From assembly GCF_014199195.1 (NCBI RefSeq), contig NZ_JACIJE010000001.1:372001-436000 (forward strand): DNA of 64,000 bases. The letters run 5' to 3'. Position 1 is the first letter of the stretch. Each line of letters starts with the position of its first letter. The DNA comes from Neoroseomonas alkaliterrae (GTDB lineage Bacteria; Pseudomonadota; Alphaproteobacteria; Acetobacterales; Acetobacteraceae). Below are positions 37,149-45,026 of this stretch, piece by piece. A program made the translations under genes and the position numbers. Under the pieces are notes generated by a model. That model saw only the letters and a program-made list of their open reading frames with translations. It was not told the DNA's origin and made no database searches.

Positions 37149-37915
37149 AGCCGGATGTGGCCTCGTTGGAACGCGCGGCGCTGACCGCCGTGCCGGCGTC
37201 GCGCATCGCCTTCGACGGGCCCTTCGTGCTGCGCGCCTTCGCCGGCGGCACGGGCCGCGCCAATGCCGCCTCCTCGCTCGATCCCGCGCCGGATCCTGCC
37301 CTTGCCGAACGCGTGGCGCGCATCGAGGCGCATTACGCCGCGCTCGGCCTGCCGCCGCGCTTCCGGCTGACGCCGCTCGACCCGCCGGGGCTTGCCGGGC
37401 TGCTCGGCGCGCGCGGCTATGTGCCGAAGGACGAGACGGCGGTGCTGCTCGCCCCCGTCGCCCGCCTCGCCCGTCCCGATCCGGCGGCCGAGGTCCTGGG
37501 CGCCCCGGACCCGGACTGGATGGCCGTGATCGCCACCGCCGAGCACCAGGGCCCCGCCCGGCGGCAGGAGAAGCAGGGCACCCCTTCGCTCCTCGCCGTG
37601 CCCGGCGCGTGGATCACGCTGCGCGAGGGGGCCGAGGCCGTGGCCGTGGTCTCGGTCGTCGCCGCCGGGCCGGTCGCGGGCTATTTCGACCTCGTGGTGC
37701 GGCCGGAGCAACGGCGGCGGGGGCTTGCGGCCCGCGCCATCGGGGCCGCGGCCGCCTGGGCGCAGGCGCGGGGGGCGGAATGGCTCTTCTGCCAGGTGGC
37801 GGTCGCCAACGGCCCCTCCCGGACGCTGAATGCGCGCCTCGGCATGGAGGAGGCGTATCGCTACGCCTACCGCGTGCGCCCGCAGGACGGGATCGCGCCG
37901 CTGCGCTTCGGCTGA
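37145..37915 (+). CDS. GNAT-family N-acetyltransferase
   Basis: The 256-residue protein has a C-terminal GNAT domain. Motif A reads YFDLVVRPEQRRRGLAARAI (about 179-198), the acetyl-CoA pyrophosphate loop, followed by FCQVAVANGPSRTLNARLGM, the usual motif B. The N-terminal half is a degenerate GNAT-like repeat, as in many two-domain members. The acceptor substrate is unknown. It overlaps the Bug-protein gene by 4 bases, so they are co-translated. Confidence 0.85.
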   Translation: MKPDVASLERAALTAVPASRIAFDGPFVLRAFAGGTGRANAASSLDPAPDPALAERVARIEAHYAALGLPPRFRLTPLDPPGLAGLLGARGYVPKDETAVLLAPVARLARPDPAAEVLGAPDPDWMAVIATAEHQGPARRQEKQGTPSLLAVPGAWITLREGAEAVAVVSVVAAGPVAGYFDLVVRPEQRRRGLAARAIGAAAAWAQARGAEWLFCQVAVANGPSRTLNARLGMEEAYRYAYRVRPQDGIAPLRFG

Positions 37916-38022
37916 ACCCGCCTTGCCTTGGCCGCGCCGCCGGGGCTTGCTGCGCGCATGATGGCGTCGCTACCGATCTTCCTCCCGCATCCCGCAGCCT
38001 GGTGCCGCGCGGGGCTGCCGGC

Positions 38023-38862
38023 ATGAGGCTGCTCAGCGGCCATGCGCGCCTCGCCGGGGTGCTCGGCTGGCCCGTCTCGCATTCGCGCTCGCCGCGGCTG
38101 CACGGCTATTGGCTCGAAACCCTCGGCCTCGACGGCGCCTATCTCCCGCTGCCGGTCCATCCCGACCGCTTCGCCGGCGCCGTGCGGGCGCTGGCCGATC
38201 TCGGCTTCCGCGGCGCCAATGTGACCATCCCGCACAAGCAGGCGGCCTTCGCCGTGTGCGACGCGGTGGACGCCACGGCGCGCCGGGCAGGCGCGGTGAA
38301 CACCCTCGTCTTCCGCGACGGCCGCATCGAGGGCTCGAACACCGACGGCTTCGGCTTCCTGGAAAGCGTGCGCGAGCAGGCGTCGGGCTGGCGGCCCGGG
38401 GCGGGCCCGGCGGTGGTGCTCGGCGCCGGCGGCGCGGCGCGGGCCATCGCCGCGGCGCTGCTCGATGCCGGCTGCCCGCGCGTGACGCTGGTCAACCGCT
38501 CGCGCGACCGCGCCGAGGCGCTGGCGCGGGAGCTCGGCGGGCCCATCGCCGTGGCCGACGCCCCGCCGATGCGCGATGCCGCGCTGCTGGTGAACACCAC
38601 CTCCCTCGGCATGCAGGGCCAGCCGCCGCTGGTGCTGGACCTCGCGCCGCTTCCGGCCGGCGCCGTGGTGGCTGACATCGTCTATGTGCCGCTGGAGACG
38701 CCGCTCCTTGCCGCCGCGCGCGCGCGCGGCCTCGCCGCGGTGGATGGGTTCGGCATGCTGCTCCACCAGGCGCGCCCGGGCTTCGAGGCCTGGTTCGGCG
38801 CGGCGCCGCGGGTGGATGAGGCGCTGCGCGCCGTGGTCGCCGCGGACATCCCGCCGCGATGA
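38023..38862 (+). CDS. aroE: Shikimate dehydrogenase
   Basis: AroE reduces 3-dehydroshikimate with NADPH in aromatic amino acid synthesis. The 279-residue protein has the substrate motif SHSRSPRLH (S21, S23), NVTIPHK with the catalytic K72, the partner D108 in SNTDGFGF, the NADPH loop LGAGGAARAIAAALL and NRSRDRAEALA, and a C-terminal GFGMLLHQARPGFEAW. It heads an aroE-coaE-dnaQ cluster; its stop overlaps coaE by 4 bases. Confidence 0.94.
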   Translation: MRLLSGHARLAGVLGWPVSHSRSPRLHGYWLETLGLDGAYLPLPVHPDRFAGAVRALADLGFRGANVTIPHKQAAFAVCDAVDATARRAGAVNTLVFRDGRIEGSNTDGFGFLESVREQASGWRPGAGPAVVLGAGGAARAIAAALLDAGCPRVTLVNRSRDRAEALARELGGPIAVADAPPMRDAALLVNTTSLGMQGQPPLVLDLAPLPAGAVVADIVYVPLETPLLAAARARGLAAVDGFGMLLHQARPGFEAWFGAAPRVDEALRAVVAADIPPR

Positions 38863-39467
38863 TCGTGCTCGGCCTCACCGGCGGGATCGGCATGGGCAAG
38901 TCCACCGCGACGGCGAGCCTCAGGCGCATGCGCATCCCGGTCTTCGATGCCGATGCCGCGGTGCACCGGCTGCAGGCCCGCGGCGGCCGCGCCGTGGGGC
39001 CGATCGGCGCGGCCTTTCCCGGCACGCTGCGCGACGGCCGGGTGGACCGCGAGGCGCTGCGCCGCGCCGTGCTGGGCGATCCGGCGGCGCTGAAACGCCT
39101 CGAGGCCATCGTGCATCCGCTGGTCCGCGACGAGGAGCGGCGCTTCCTCGCCCGTGCCCGGCGCGCCGGCGCGCGCATCGCGGTGCTGGACGTGCCGCTG
39201 CTGCTCGAGACGGGCGGGCAGGCGCGGGTGGACCGCGTCGTCGTCGTTTCGGCGCCCGTCGCGGTGCAGCGCCTGCGCGTGCTGCGCCGGCCGGGCATGA
39301 CGGAGGAGCGGCTCGCCTCCATCCGCGCCCGCCAGATGCCCGATGCGCGCAAGCGCCGCCTCGCGGACTTCGTGATCCCGACCGGGCTCAGCCGCCACTT
39401 CGCCCAGGCCGCGATCCGCCGGCTGGTCAGCCGCCTGCGGGATGGACCCCCGGGCCGGGGCGGGTAG
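38859..39467 (+). CDS. coaE: Dephospho-CoA kinase
   Basis: CoaE phosphorylates the 3'-hydroxyl of dephospho-CoA, the last step of coenzyme A synthesis. The 202-residue protein has the P-loop GGIGMGKST (8-16), FDADAAVHRL, VLDVPLLLETG and the Arg pair region RLASIRARQMPDARKRRLAD. It starts within the aroE stop codon and ends ten bases ahead of dnaQ, an arrangement conserved in Alphaproteobacteria. Confidence 0.94.
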   Translation: MIVLGLTGGIGMGKSTATASLRRMRIPVFDADAAVHRLQARGGRAVGPIGAAFPGTLRDGRVDREALRRAVLGDPAALKRLEAIVHPLVRDEERRFLARARRAGARIAVLDVPLLLETGGQARVDRVVVVSAPVAVQRLRVLRRPGMTEERLASIRARQMPDARKRRLADFVIPTGLSRHFAQAAIRRLVSRLRDGPPGRGG

Positions 39468-39476
39468 AGTCGGCGC

Positions 39477-40178
39477 ATGCGCCAGATCGTCCTGGATACG
39501 GAGACCACCGGCCTCGACCCCTTGCAGGGGGACCGCATCATCGAGGTCGCGGCGGTCGAGCTCGTGAACCTGCTGCCGACGGGGGCGACCTTCCACCGGC
39601 TGGTGCATCCTGAGCGCGACATCCCGGCCGAGGCGACGCGGGTGCACGGCTTCACCAATGCCGACCTCGAAGGCAAGCCGCGCTTCGCGGAGATCGTGCA
39701 GGACCTGCTCGCCTTCCTCGGCGACGCACCGATCATCGCGCACAACGCGCCCTTCGATTTCGGCTTCCTGGACGCGGAGCTGCTGCGCTGCGGCCTGCCA
39801 CCGCTCGACCGCGCGCGGATGGTGGACAGCCTCGCGCTCGCGAAGCAGCGCTACCCGGGCATGCCGAACAGCCTCGATGCGCTGTGCCGGCGGCTCGGCG
39901 TGGACAACTCCATGCGGACCGCGCACAACGCCATTCTCGACTGCCGGCTGCTCGCGCAGGTCTATCTCGAACTGATGGGCGGCAAGCAGCCGGGCTTCGA
40001 ACTCGCCGCCACGCTGGCCGCCGGCGGCGCGGCGGTCGCGGCGGGCGAGGCGGTCGAATGGACGCCGCTTCCCATCCCGGTGCCCGAGGAGAGCGCCGCC
40101 GCGCACCGCGCCTTCCTCGCCGCCAAGGTCAAGGACGCGCTGTGGCTGAAGCCGCCCTTCGCGGAAGGACAGGGGTGA
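39477..40178 (+). CDS. dnaQ: DNA polymerase III epsilon subunit (proofreading exonuclease)
   Basis: The 233-residue DEDDh exonuclease has D7 and E9 (LDTETTGLDP), D94 (HNAPFDFGFLD), and H150 and D155 (HNAILDCRLL), the complete active site. The C-terminal tail after about residue 190 is the likely alpha-subunit tether. It ends exactly where the hemE stop codon begins on the other strand, with no base between them; the two genes converge. Confidence 0.94.
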   Translation: MRQIVLDTETTGLDPLQGDRIIEVAAVELVNLLPTGATFHRLVHPERDIPAEATRVHGFTNADLEGKPRFAEIVQDLLAFLGDAPIIAHNAPFDFGFLDAELLRCGLPPLDRARMVDSLALAKQRYPGMPNSLDALCRRLGVDNSMRTAHNAILDCRLLAQVYLELMGGKQPGFELAATLAAGGAAVAAGEAVEWTPLPIPVPEESAAAHRAFLAAKVKDALWLKPPFAEGQG

Positions 40179-41237
40179 TCAGGCGCTGCGCAGGATGCGC
40201 ATCAGCGCCGTGACATGCTCGGGCGGGGTCTGGGGCACGATCCCGTGGCCGAGGTTGAACACGTAGGGCCGCCCGCGCATCGCCGCGAGGATGGAGCGCG
40301 TCTCCGCCTCCAGCGCCGCGCCGCCGGCCACCAGCGCCAGCGGATCGAGATTGCCCTGCAGCGCCATGCCTGCCGGCACCGCCTGCGCGGCCCAGCGCGG
40401 GTCCATCCCGGTGTCCATCGCGGTCGCGTCCACGCCTGCGCGTGCGGCGTAGTCGGCCAGCAGCGGGCCCGCGAGGCGCGGGAAGCCGATCAGCGGCACG
40501 CCGGGGCAGCGGCGCCGGAGCGCGCGCGTGATGGAAGCGGTGGGCTCGATCACCCAGCGCCGGAACTGCCCGGGGGAGAGCATGCCGGCCCAGGAATCGA
40601 AGATCATCAGCGCCTCGGCCCCGGCCTCGACCTGCGCGACCAGGTATTCGACCGTCGCTTCCTGCAGCGTGCGGATGAGGCGGCCGAACAGCGCCGGGTC
40701 GGCATAGGCGAGGCCGCGCGCCGCCGCGAACTCCTTCGAGCCGCGCCCTTCGAGCATGTAGCAGGCGACGGTGAAGCACCCGCCGGCGAAGCCGATCAGC
40801 GTGGTGCGCGGCGCCTCGGCCGCAAGCCCCGCGCGCACCCGCGCGACCGTCTCCATGATCGGCGCCGCGCGCGCCGCGACCACGGCGGGGTCGAGTGCCG
40901 CGATCGCCTCGGCATCGCGCAACGGCTCGAGCAGCGGCCCCTCGCCTTCCGCGAAGCGGAGCGGCTGGCCGAGCGCCCAGGGCACCATCAGGATGTCGGA
41001 GAACAGGATCGCCGCCTCCATCCCGTAGCGGCGGATCGGCTGCAGCGTGACCTCTGCGGCGAGTGCGGGCGTGATGCAGAGGGTGACGAAATCGCCCGCC
41101 TGGGCGCGCAGTTCCCGGTATTCGGGCAGGTAGCGTCCTGCCTGGCGCATCAGCCATGCGGGCGGCGGCCACACGGCCTCTCCCGAAAGGGCGCGCAGCA
41201 GCGGCTTGGCCGGCGCCGCGGGTCGTTCGCTGTCCAT
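40179..41237 (-). CDS. hemE: Uroporphyrinogen decarboxylase
   Basis: HemE removes four carboxyl groups from uroporphyrinogen III in haem synthesis. The 352-residue protein has the signature RQAGRYLPEYR, FSDILMVPWALGQ with the essential Asp, GFAGGCFTVACYMLEG, and GNLDPLALVAGG with NLGHGIVPQTPPEHV at the C-terminus. The ATG at 41237 gives the normal length. It is read away from the candidate replication origin, as hemE is in Caulobacter. Confidence 0.95.
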   Translation of the reverse strand: MDSERPAAPAKPLLRALSGEAVWPPPAWLMRQAGRYLPEYRELRAQAGDFVTLCITPALAAEVTLQPIRRYGMEAAILFSDILMVPWALGQPLRFAEGEGPLLEPLRDAEAIAALDPAVVAARAAPIMETVARVRAGLAAEAPRTTLIGFAGGCFTVACYMLEGRGSKEFAAARGLAYADPALFGRLIRTLQEATVEYLVAQVEAGAEALMIFDSWAGMLSPGQFRRWVIEPTASITRALRRRCPGVPLIGFPRLAGPLLADYAARAGVDATAMDTGMDPRWAAQAVPAGMALQGNLDPLALVAGGAALEAETRSILAAMRGRPYVFNLGHGIVPQTPPEHVTALMRILRSA

Positions 41238-41291
41238 GCACCAAACTACGCAGATAAAGGGGATTGAAGAAAGGCAGGGATGGTGATGGGT

Positions 41292-41338
41292 GGCTGTGGA
41301 TGACGGGGACGCAGCCCGTCCCGCAGCCATCCACAGCC
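41292..41338. repeat. 11-bp inverted repeat carrying two DnaA-box-like sites
   Basis: GGCTGTGGATG (41292-41302) and its exact complement CATCCACAGCC (41328-41338) are separated by 25 bases, which contain a smaller inverted pair, GACGGG and CCCGTC. Each outer arm includes a DnaA-box-like core. Because the region lies between divergent genes, a transcription terminator is unlikely, so paired protein binding is the better reading. Confidence 0.65.
41295..41303 (-). promoter_or_regulatory. DnaA-box-like site, one mismatch
   Basis: TGTGGATGA on the plus strand reads TCATCCACA on the minus strand, one base from the consensus TTATCCACA. It forms the left arm of an 11-bp inverted repeat. Confidence 0.6.
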
Positions 41339-41503
41339 CTGTCCACCGCATTCCCCGGCCGCGGCGCGAGGCAGGCTGCGGGCTCCGCGCGGATTTCCGC
41401 ATCCGGGGCACGGAGGCCGCCGGTCGCATCCACGGAGGCGCGCGGCCCCGGGCTTGTCCACGGCCTGCACGGAGGCCGGCGGCGAGGCGCGATTCCATCC
41501 ACG

Positions 41504-41512
41504 TCATCCACA
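41504..41512 (+). promoter_or_regulatory. DnaA-box-like site, one mismatch
   Basis: TCATCCACA differs from TTATCCACA by one base. Weaker copies CCATCCACG and GGATCCACG abut it on either side with about 9-10-base spacing, a tandem arrangement suited to cooperative DnaA binding. It ends 24 bases before the ppsR start codon. Confidence 0.6.
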
Positions 41513-41536
41513 AGGATCCACGCTATTCTCCCGCCG

Positions 41537-42436
41537 ATGCCCGCGCGACAGATCAACCTCCACCTCGTCTCCGACTCCACGGGGGAGACGCTGAACTCCA
41601 TCGCCCGCGCCACGCTCGCGCGCTTCGACGACCAGCATGTCGTCCATCACCGCTGGTCGCTGGTCCGCTCCCGCCTGCAGCTCGACCGCGTGCTGGAAGG
41701 CATCGAGCACGAGCCCGGCCCGGTGCTCTACACCGTGGCGGATTCCAGCCTGCGCCTGGCGCTCGAGGAGGCCTGCGGCCGGCTCGGCCTGCCCTGCCTC
41801 TCCCCGCTCGACCCGGTGATGGAGCTGCTGCAGGGCACGCTCGGCGCGCGCGCGAAGGAGAAGCGCGCCGCGCAGCATGTGATGGACGCCGACTATTTCC
41901 GCCGTATCGACGCGATGCACTATGTGCTCTCGCACGATGACGGGCAGGGCACCGCGGGCATCCGCAATGCCGATGTCGTGCTGGTCGGCGTCTCGCGCAG
42001 CAGCAAGACGCCGACCTGCTTCTACCTAGCGAACCGGGGCATCAAGGCGGCCAATGTGCCGATCGTGCCGGGCGCGCCGCTGCCCGCCGCGCTGGAGGAA
42101 CCGCCCTGCCCGGTGGTGGGGCTGCATATCGAGGTGAATGCGCTGATCGAGATCCGCCGCCACCGCCTGCGCATCATCGGCGCCGGCGGTGTGCGGCAGG
42201 ACGCGACGGACTACATCGACCCCGAGGCGGTGAAGGCGGAGATCATCGCCGCGCGGCGGCTCTGCACATCGCGCGGCTGGCCGGTGATCGACGTGACTCG
42301 CCGCAGCATCGAGGAGACGGCGGCGACCGTGCTGCAGCTCATGGAGGCCTGGCACGCGCGCCGCAAGGACGGCGCGGTGGCGACCGCCCCGGAGGACCCA
42401 GCCGCCGCGGTGCTCGGCCGGCCGGAGGGCGCGTGA
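41537..42436 (+). CDS. ppsR: PpsR-type kinase/pyrophosphorylase (DUF299)
   Basis: DUF299 proteins are bifunctional regulators that phosphorylate and dephosphorylate pyruvate phosphate dikinase or PEP synthase with ADP/Pi. The 299-residue protein has [20 protein letters not shown] and the P-loop-like GVSRSSKTP (151-159). Which of the two target enzymes it controls is not visible. The ATG at 41537 gives the conserved N-terminus; an upstream frame would run through the candidate origin. Its stop overlaps maf by 4 bases. Confidence 0.9.
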   Translation: MPARQINLHLVSDSTGETLNSIARATLARFDDQHVVHHRWSLVRSRLQLDRVLEGIEHEPGPVLYTVADSSLRLALEEACGRLGLPCLSPLDPVMELLQGTLGARAKEKRAAQHVMDADYFRRIDAMHYVLSHDDGQGTAGIRNADVVLVGVSRSSKTPTCFYLANRGIKAANVPIVPGAPLPAALEEPPCPVVGLHIEVNALIEIRRHRLRIIGAGGVRQDATDYIDPEAVKAEIIAARRLCTSRGWPVIDVTRRSIEETAATVLQLMEAWHARRKDGAVATAPEDPAAAVLGRPEGA

Positions 42437-43044
42437 TCCAGGCCGCGACGCCGCGGCTGGTGCTGGCCTCGGCCTCCGCGACGCGCCGCGCCCTGCTCGC
42501 ATCCGCCGGCCTGCGCTTCGAGGCGCAGGCCGCGGCGGTGGACGAGGCGGCGATCAAGGAAGCGGCCCAGGCGGAGGGCATCGTACCCGCCGATGCCGCC
42601 ATCATGCTCGCCGAGGCCAAGGCGGAGCGCATCGCGCGGCGCGACCCGGATGCGCTGGTGATCGGCTGCGACCAGCTCCTGGTCTGCGAGGGGCGCTGGT
42701 TCGACAAGCCGGCCGACCTCGCGGCGGCGCGCGCGCAACTCCTCGCGCTGCGCGGGCGGCGGCACGAGCTGGTCACGGCGGTGGTCTGCCATCGCCAGGG
42801 CGGGCGGATCTGGCAGCATGTGGCGGTGCCGCGCCTCGTGATGCGCGATTTCTCAGACGCGTTCCTCGACGCCTACCTGGCCGCCGAGGGCGAACGCGTG
42901 ACCGCCTCGGTCGGCGCCTACCGGCTGGAGGGGCCTGGCGTGCAGCTCTTCGCCTCGGTGCAGGGGGAGCATGCGGCGATCCTGGGCCTGCCGCTGCTGC
43001 CGCTGCTCGGCTTCCTGCGCCAGCACGGGGTGCTGGGGGGCTGA
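42433..43044 (+). CDS. maf: Maf-family nucleoside triphosphate pyrophosphatase
   Basis: Maf proteins hydrolyse non-canonical or house-keeping nucleoside triphosphates and have been tied to division arrest. The 203-residue protein has [19 protein letters not shown] near the start, the [10 protein letters not shown] catalytic-base region, and [20 protein letters not shown] near the C-terminus. It is the second gene of a ppsR-maf unit directly downstream of the candidate origin. Confidence 0.92.
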   Translation: MIQAATPRLVLASASATRRALLASAGLRFEAQAAAVDEAAIKEAAQAEGIVPADAAIMLAEAKAERIARRDPDALVIGCDQLLVCEGRWFDKPADLAAARAQLLALRGRRHELVTAVVCHRQGGRIWQHVAVPRLVMRDFSDAFLDAYLAAEGERVTASVGAYRLEGPGVQLFASVQGEHAAILGLPLLPLLGFLRQHGVLGG

Positions 43045-43073
43045 GGGCGGGCGCGTCCGTCGTTGCCGGGCGG

Positions 43074-43397
43074 TCAGGCGAGCAGCGCCCGCACCAGCAG
43101 CATCGCCGCCAGCCCGGCCAGCAGCGCGGGCAGCATGCGCCGGCCGAAGCCGAGGCACACGGCCACCCCCAGGCCGAGCCCCGCCAGCCTCGCCGCCAGG
43201 GGCACCTCCGCGAGCGCACCGGCCGGCGCGACGATCGCCAGGGTGACGAAGGCGGCGAGCGTGGCCTGCGCCACGGCGGTCGCCCAGGCGATCGCCGGAT
43301 GCTCGGTGGAAAGCCCGCCGGCCAGCCAGACGCCCGCGAGCCGCAGGGCGAGACAGGCAAGCGCCGTGGCCGCAAGCGCGAGGTCAGCCGGCGCCAC
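43074..43397 (-). CDS. azlD: AzlD-family branched-chain amino acid export subunit
   Basis: The 107-residue, very hydrophobic protein (LALAATALACLALRLAGVWL at the start, about four helices) fits AzlD, the small subunit of the AzlCD exporter for branched-chain amino acids. The start is a GTG at 43397, overlapping the end of azlC by 14 bases. Sequence conservation in AzlD is low, so the call leans on size, topology and the adjacent azlC. Confidence 0.8.
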   Translation of the reverse strand: MAPADLALAATALACLALRLAGVWLAGGLSTEHPAIAWATAVAQATLAAFVTLAIVAPAGALAEVPLAARLAGLGLGVAVCLGFGRRMLPALLAGLAAMLLVRALLA

Positions 43398-44079
43398 GGC
43401 GCCGCCCCAGCAGGAAGGCCAGCGTCCCGCCGACCAGCCCCGCCGCCAGCAGGGCCGTCGCCGCGGGCAGCAGCAGGGCGAGCGAGGCCGCCGCCGCCCC
43501 GCACAGCACCGCGCGCCGCGGCGCCGGCCGGTCGAGATCGGCCGCGAGCAGCAGGGCGTAGTAGAGCGGGTTGACGAAGAGCAGCGCCGCCCGCGCCTCC
43601 GCCCCCATGGCGCCGGCCAGGTGGTAGCCCGACAGCGCCGCAAGCCCTGCCACCACCCAGGAGGTCAGCCCGAAGCCGAGGAACCAGGACACGCGCTCGG
43701 GCCGCGCCACCGCGGGCAGGGCGCGCATCGCCGCCGCCCAGGGCGTGACGGCGATGAAGGGCACGGCGGGCAGGAGCCGCCAGCGGCTGTTCGCGCCGAG
43801 GACCGGCGTGATGGAGACCGCCATCGGCAGGAACCGGGCATTGACCGCGACCGCGCCCATCACCGCCGCGCCGACGCCACCCGCCCAGCCTGTGGCGGCC
43901 GCCTGCACCAGCACGAGCTGGCCCGGCATGCCGTAGATCCCCCAGCAGGCGAGAAGCGCCCAGCCGGGGGAGAGCCCGGCCTCCTGCACGGCCGCGCCGA
44001 AGGCGAGGAAGGTCGCGGCCATGGCGACGCCCGGGGCGCCGAGCGCCTCGCGCAGGCCGGGGAGGAAGGCTGAAGGCAC
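43384..44079 (-). CDS. azlC: AzlC-family branched-chain amino acid export permease
   Basis: The 231-residue membrane protein has the AzlC N-terminus (SAFLPGLREALGAPG, LAFGAAVQEAGLSPGWALLA) followed by YGMPGQLVLVQAA and NARFLPMAVSITPVLGANSR, which are the conserved family blocks. It would form, with AzlD, an exporter of leucine, isoleucine, valine or analogues. I chose a GTG at 44079, the only plausible start. It lies 55 bases downstream of an AraC-family regulator on the same strand, suggesting local control. Confidence 0.85.
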   Translation of the reverse strand: MPSAFLPGLREALGAPGVAMAATFLAFGAAVQEAGLSPGWALLACWGIYGMPGQLVLVQAAATGWAGGVGAAVMGAVAVNARFLPMAVSITPVLGANSRWRLLPAVPFIAVTPWAAAMRALPAVARPERVSWFLGFGLTSWVVAGLAALSGYHLAGAMGAEARAALLFVNPLYYALLLAADLDRPAPRRAVLCGAAAASLALLLPAATALLAAGLVGGTLAFLLGRRRGAG

Positions 44080-44134
44080 GGCGCCATGGTGCGGCGCTTC
44101 ACGCACGGCGGGAAGCCGTCGGCCGCATCCCCGC

Positions 44135-44968
44135 TCACGCGGCGGGGGAGCGTCCGCCGCCGGCGATCCGCTCGGCCCCGGGCGTGGTGCCGAAGGCGGC
44201 GCGGAAGGCGGCGCCGAAGGCCGGGGCGCTCGCATAGCCGACGGCGGCGGCGGCGCGGGCGGGCGGCGCGCCGCTGGCGAGCAGCGCCGCGGCCTCGGCA
44301 AGGCGCAGCGCCTGCCGCCAGCGGGCGAAGCCCATCCCGGTCTCCGCCTGGAACAGCCGGCGCAGCGTGCGGGCGCTGGCGCCGCTGCGCGCCGCCCAGT
44401 CCTCGAGCGTCAGCGGGCTGGCGGGATCGGCGGCCAGCGCGGCGGCGAGGCGCGCGAGCCGCGGGTCGCGCGGCTGCGGCACGGCGAGCGGCAGGCGCGG
44501 CGCGCGGGCGATCTCCTCGAGGATCAGCGCCGCGATGTGGCCGCCGCGGCCGTGCTCGTCCCATTCGAGCGGCTCCTCGCAGGCGGCGAGGATGAGTTCG
44601 CGCAGGAGCGGCGAGACGGAGAGCACCGCCGGGTGCGAGGGCAGGTCCTTCGCCGCGTCGGCGCGCAGGAACAGCGCCCGCATGGCGAGGCCGCGCGGCA
44701 TGGCGACGGCATGCGGCATGCCGGCCGGCATCCAGAGCGCGCGCGCGGGCGGCACGGTGAAGCGTTCGGCGTCGGTCGCGATGCGCATGATGCCGGCGGT
44801 GGCGTAGAGGAGCTGCGCGCGCTCGTGCGAATGGCGCGGCACCGCCTCGCCTTCCGGGTAGTCCCGCGCGAAGGCGGCGAGCGGCCGGTTGACCCGGTCC
44901 GCCGGGATGTCGCGGCGGGGCGCGCCGCTTTGTCCGTCCGCCGACAGGGATTGGCCTGACGTCGCCAT
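44135..44968 (-). CDS. AraC-family transcriptional regulator
   Basis: The 277-residue protein has an N-terminal cupin-like sensor domain (AVPRHSHERAQLLYATAGIM, VPPARALWMPAGMPHAVAMP) and a C-terminal AraC helix-turn-helix pair: LTLEDWAARSGASARTLRRL then FRAAFGTTPGAERI. Cupin-type AraC regulators often control the next operon or transporter. Here azlC-azlD lie downstream on the same strand and an MFS transporter is divergent, 58 bases away, so either could be the target. The effector is unknown. Confidence 0.9.
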   Translation of the reverse strand: MATSGQSLSADGQSGAPRRDIPADRVNRPLAAFARDYPEGEAVPRHSHERAQLLYATAGIMRIATDAERFTVPPARALWMPAGMPHAVAMPRGLAMRALFLRADAAKDLPSHPAVLSVSPLLRELILAACEEPLEWDEHGRGGHIAALILEEIARAPRLPLAVPQPRDPRLARLAAALAADPASPLTLEDWAARSGASARTLRRLFQAETGMGFARWRQALRLAEAAALLASGAPPARAAAAVGYASAPAFGAAFRAAFGTTPGAERIAGGGRSPAA

Positions 44969-45026
44969 GCGGACGAGGCTAGCCTGACGGCACGGCGCGG
45001 CGGAAGCCCGCGCGAGAGGACCTGCC

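Larger units (their letters stand above)
41238..41536. other. Candidate chromosomal replication origin (oriC)
   Basis: This 299-base non-coding region lies between hemE and ppsR. The hemE-proximal end (about 41238-41285) is A/T-richer (for example CAGATAAAGGGGATTGAAGA) and could be the unwinding element. Sites related to the DnaA box TTATCCACA occur at 41295-41303 (minus, one mismatch), 41327-41335 (two), 41339-41347 (three), 41426-41434 (three), 41454-41462 (two), 41495-41503 (three), 41504-41512 (one) and 41514-41522 (three). The last three are 9-10 bases apart. The Caulobacter origin also adjoins hemE, and parAB, mnmEG and rsmG follow within 12.5 kb, as near most bacterial origins. Origin function is inference. 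Confidence 0.7.
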
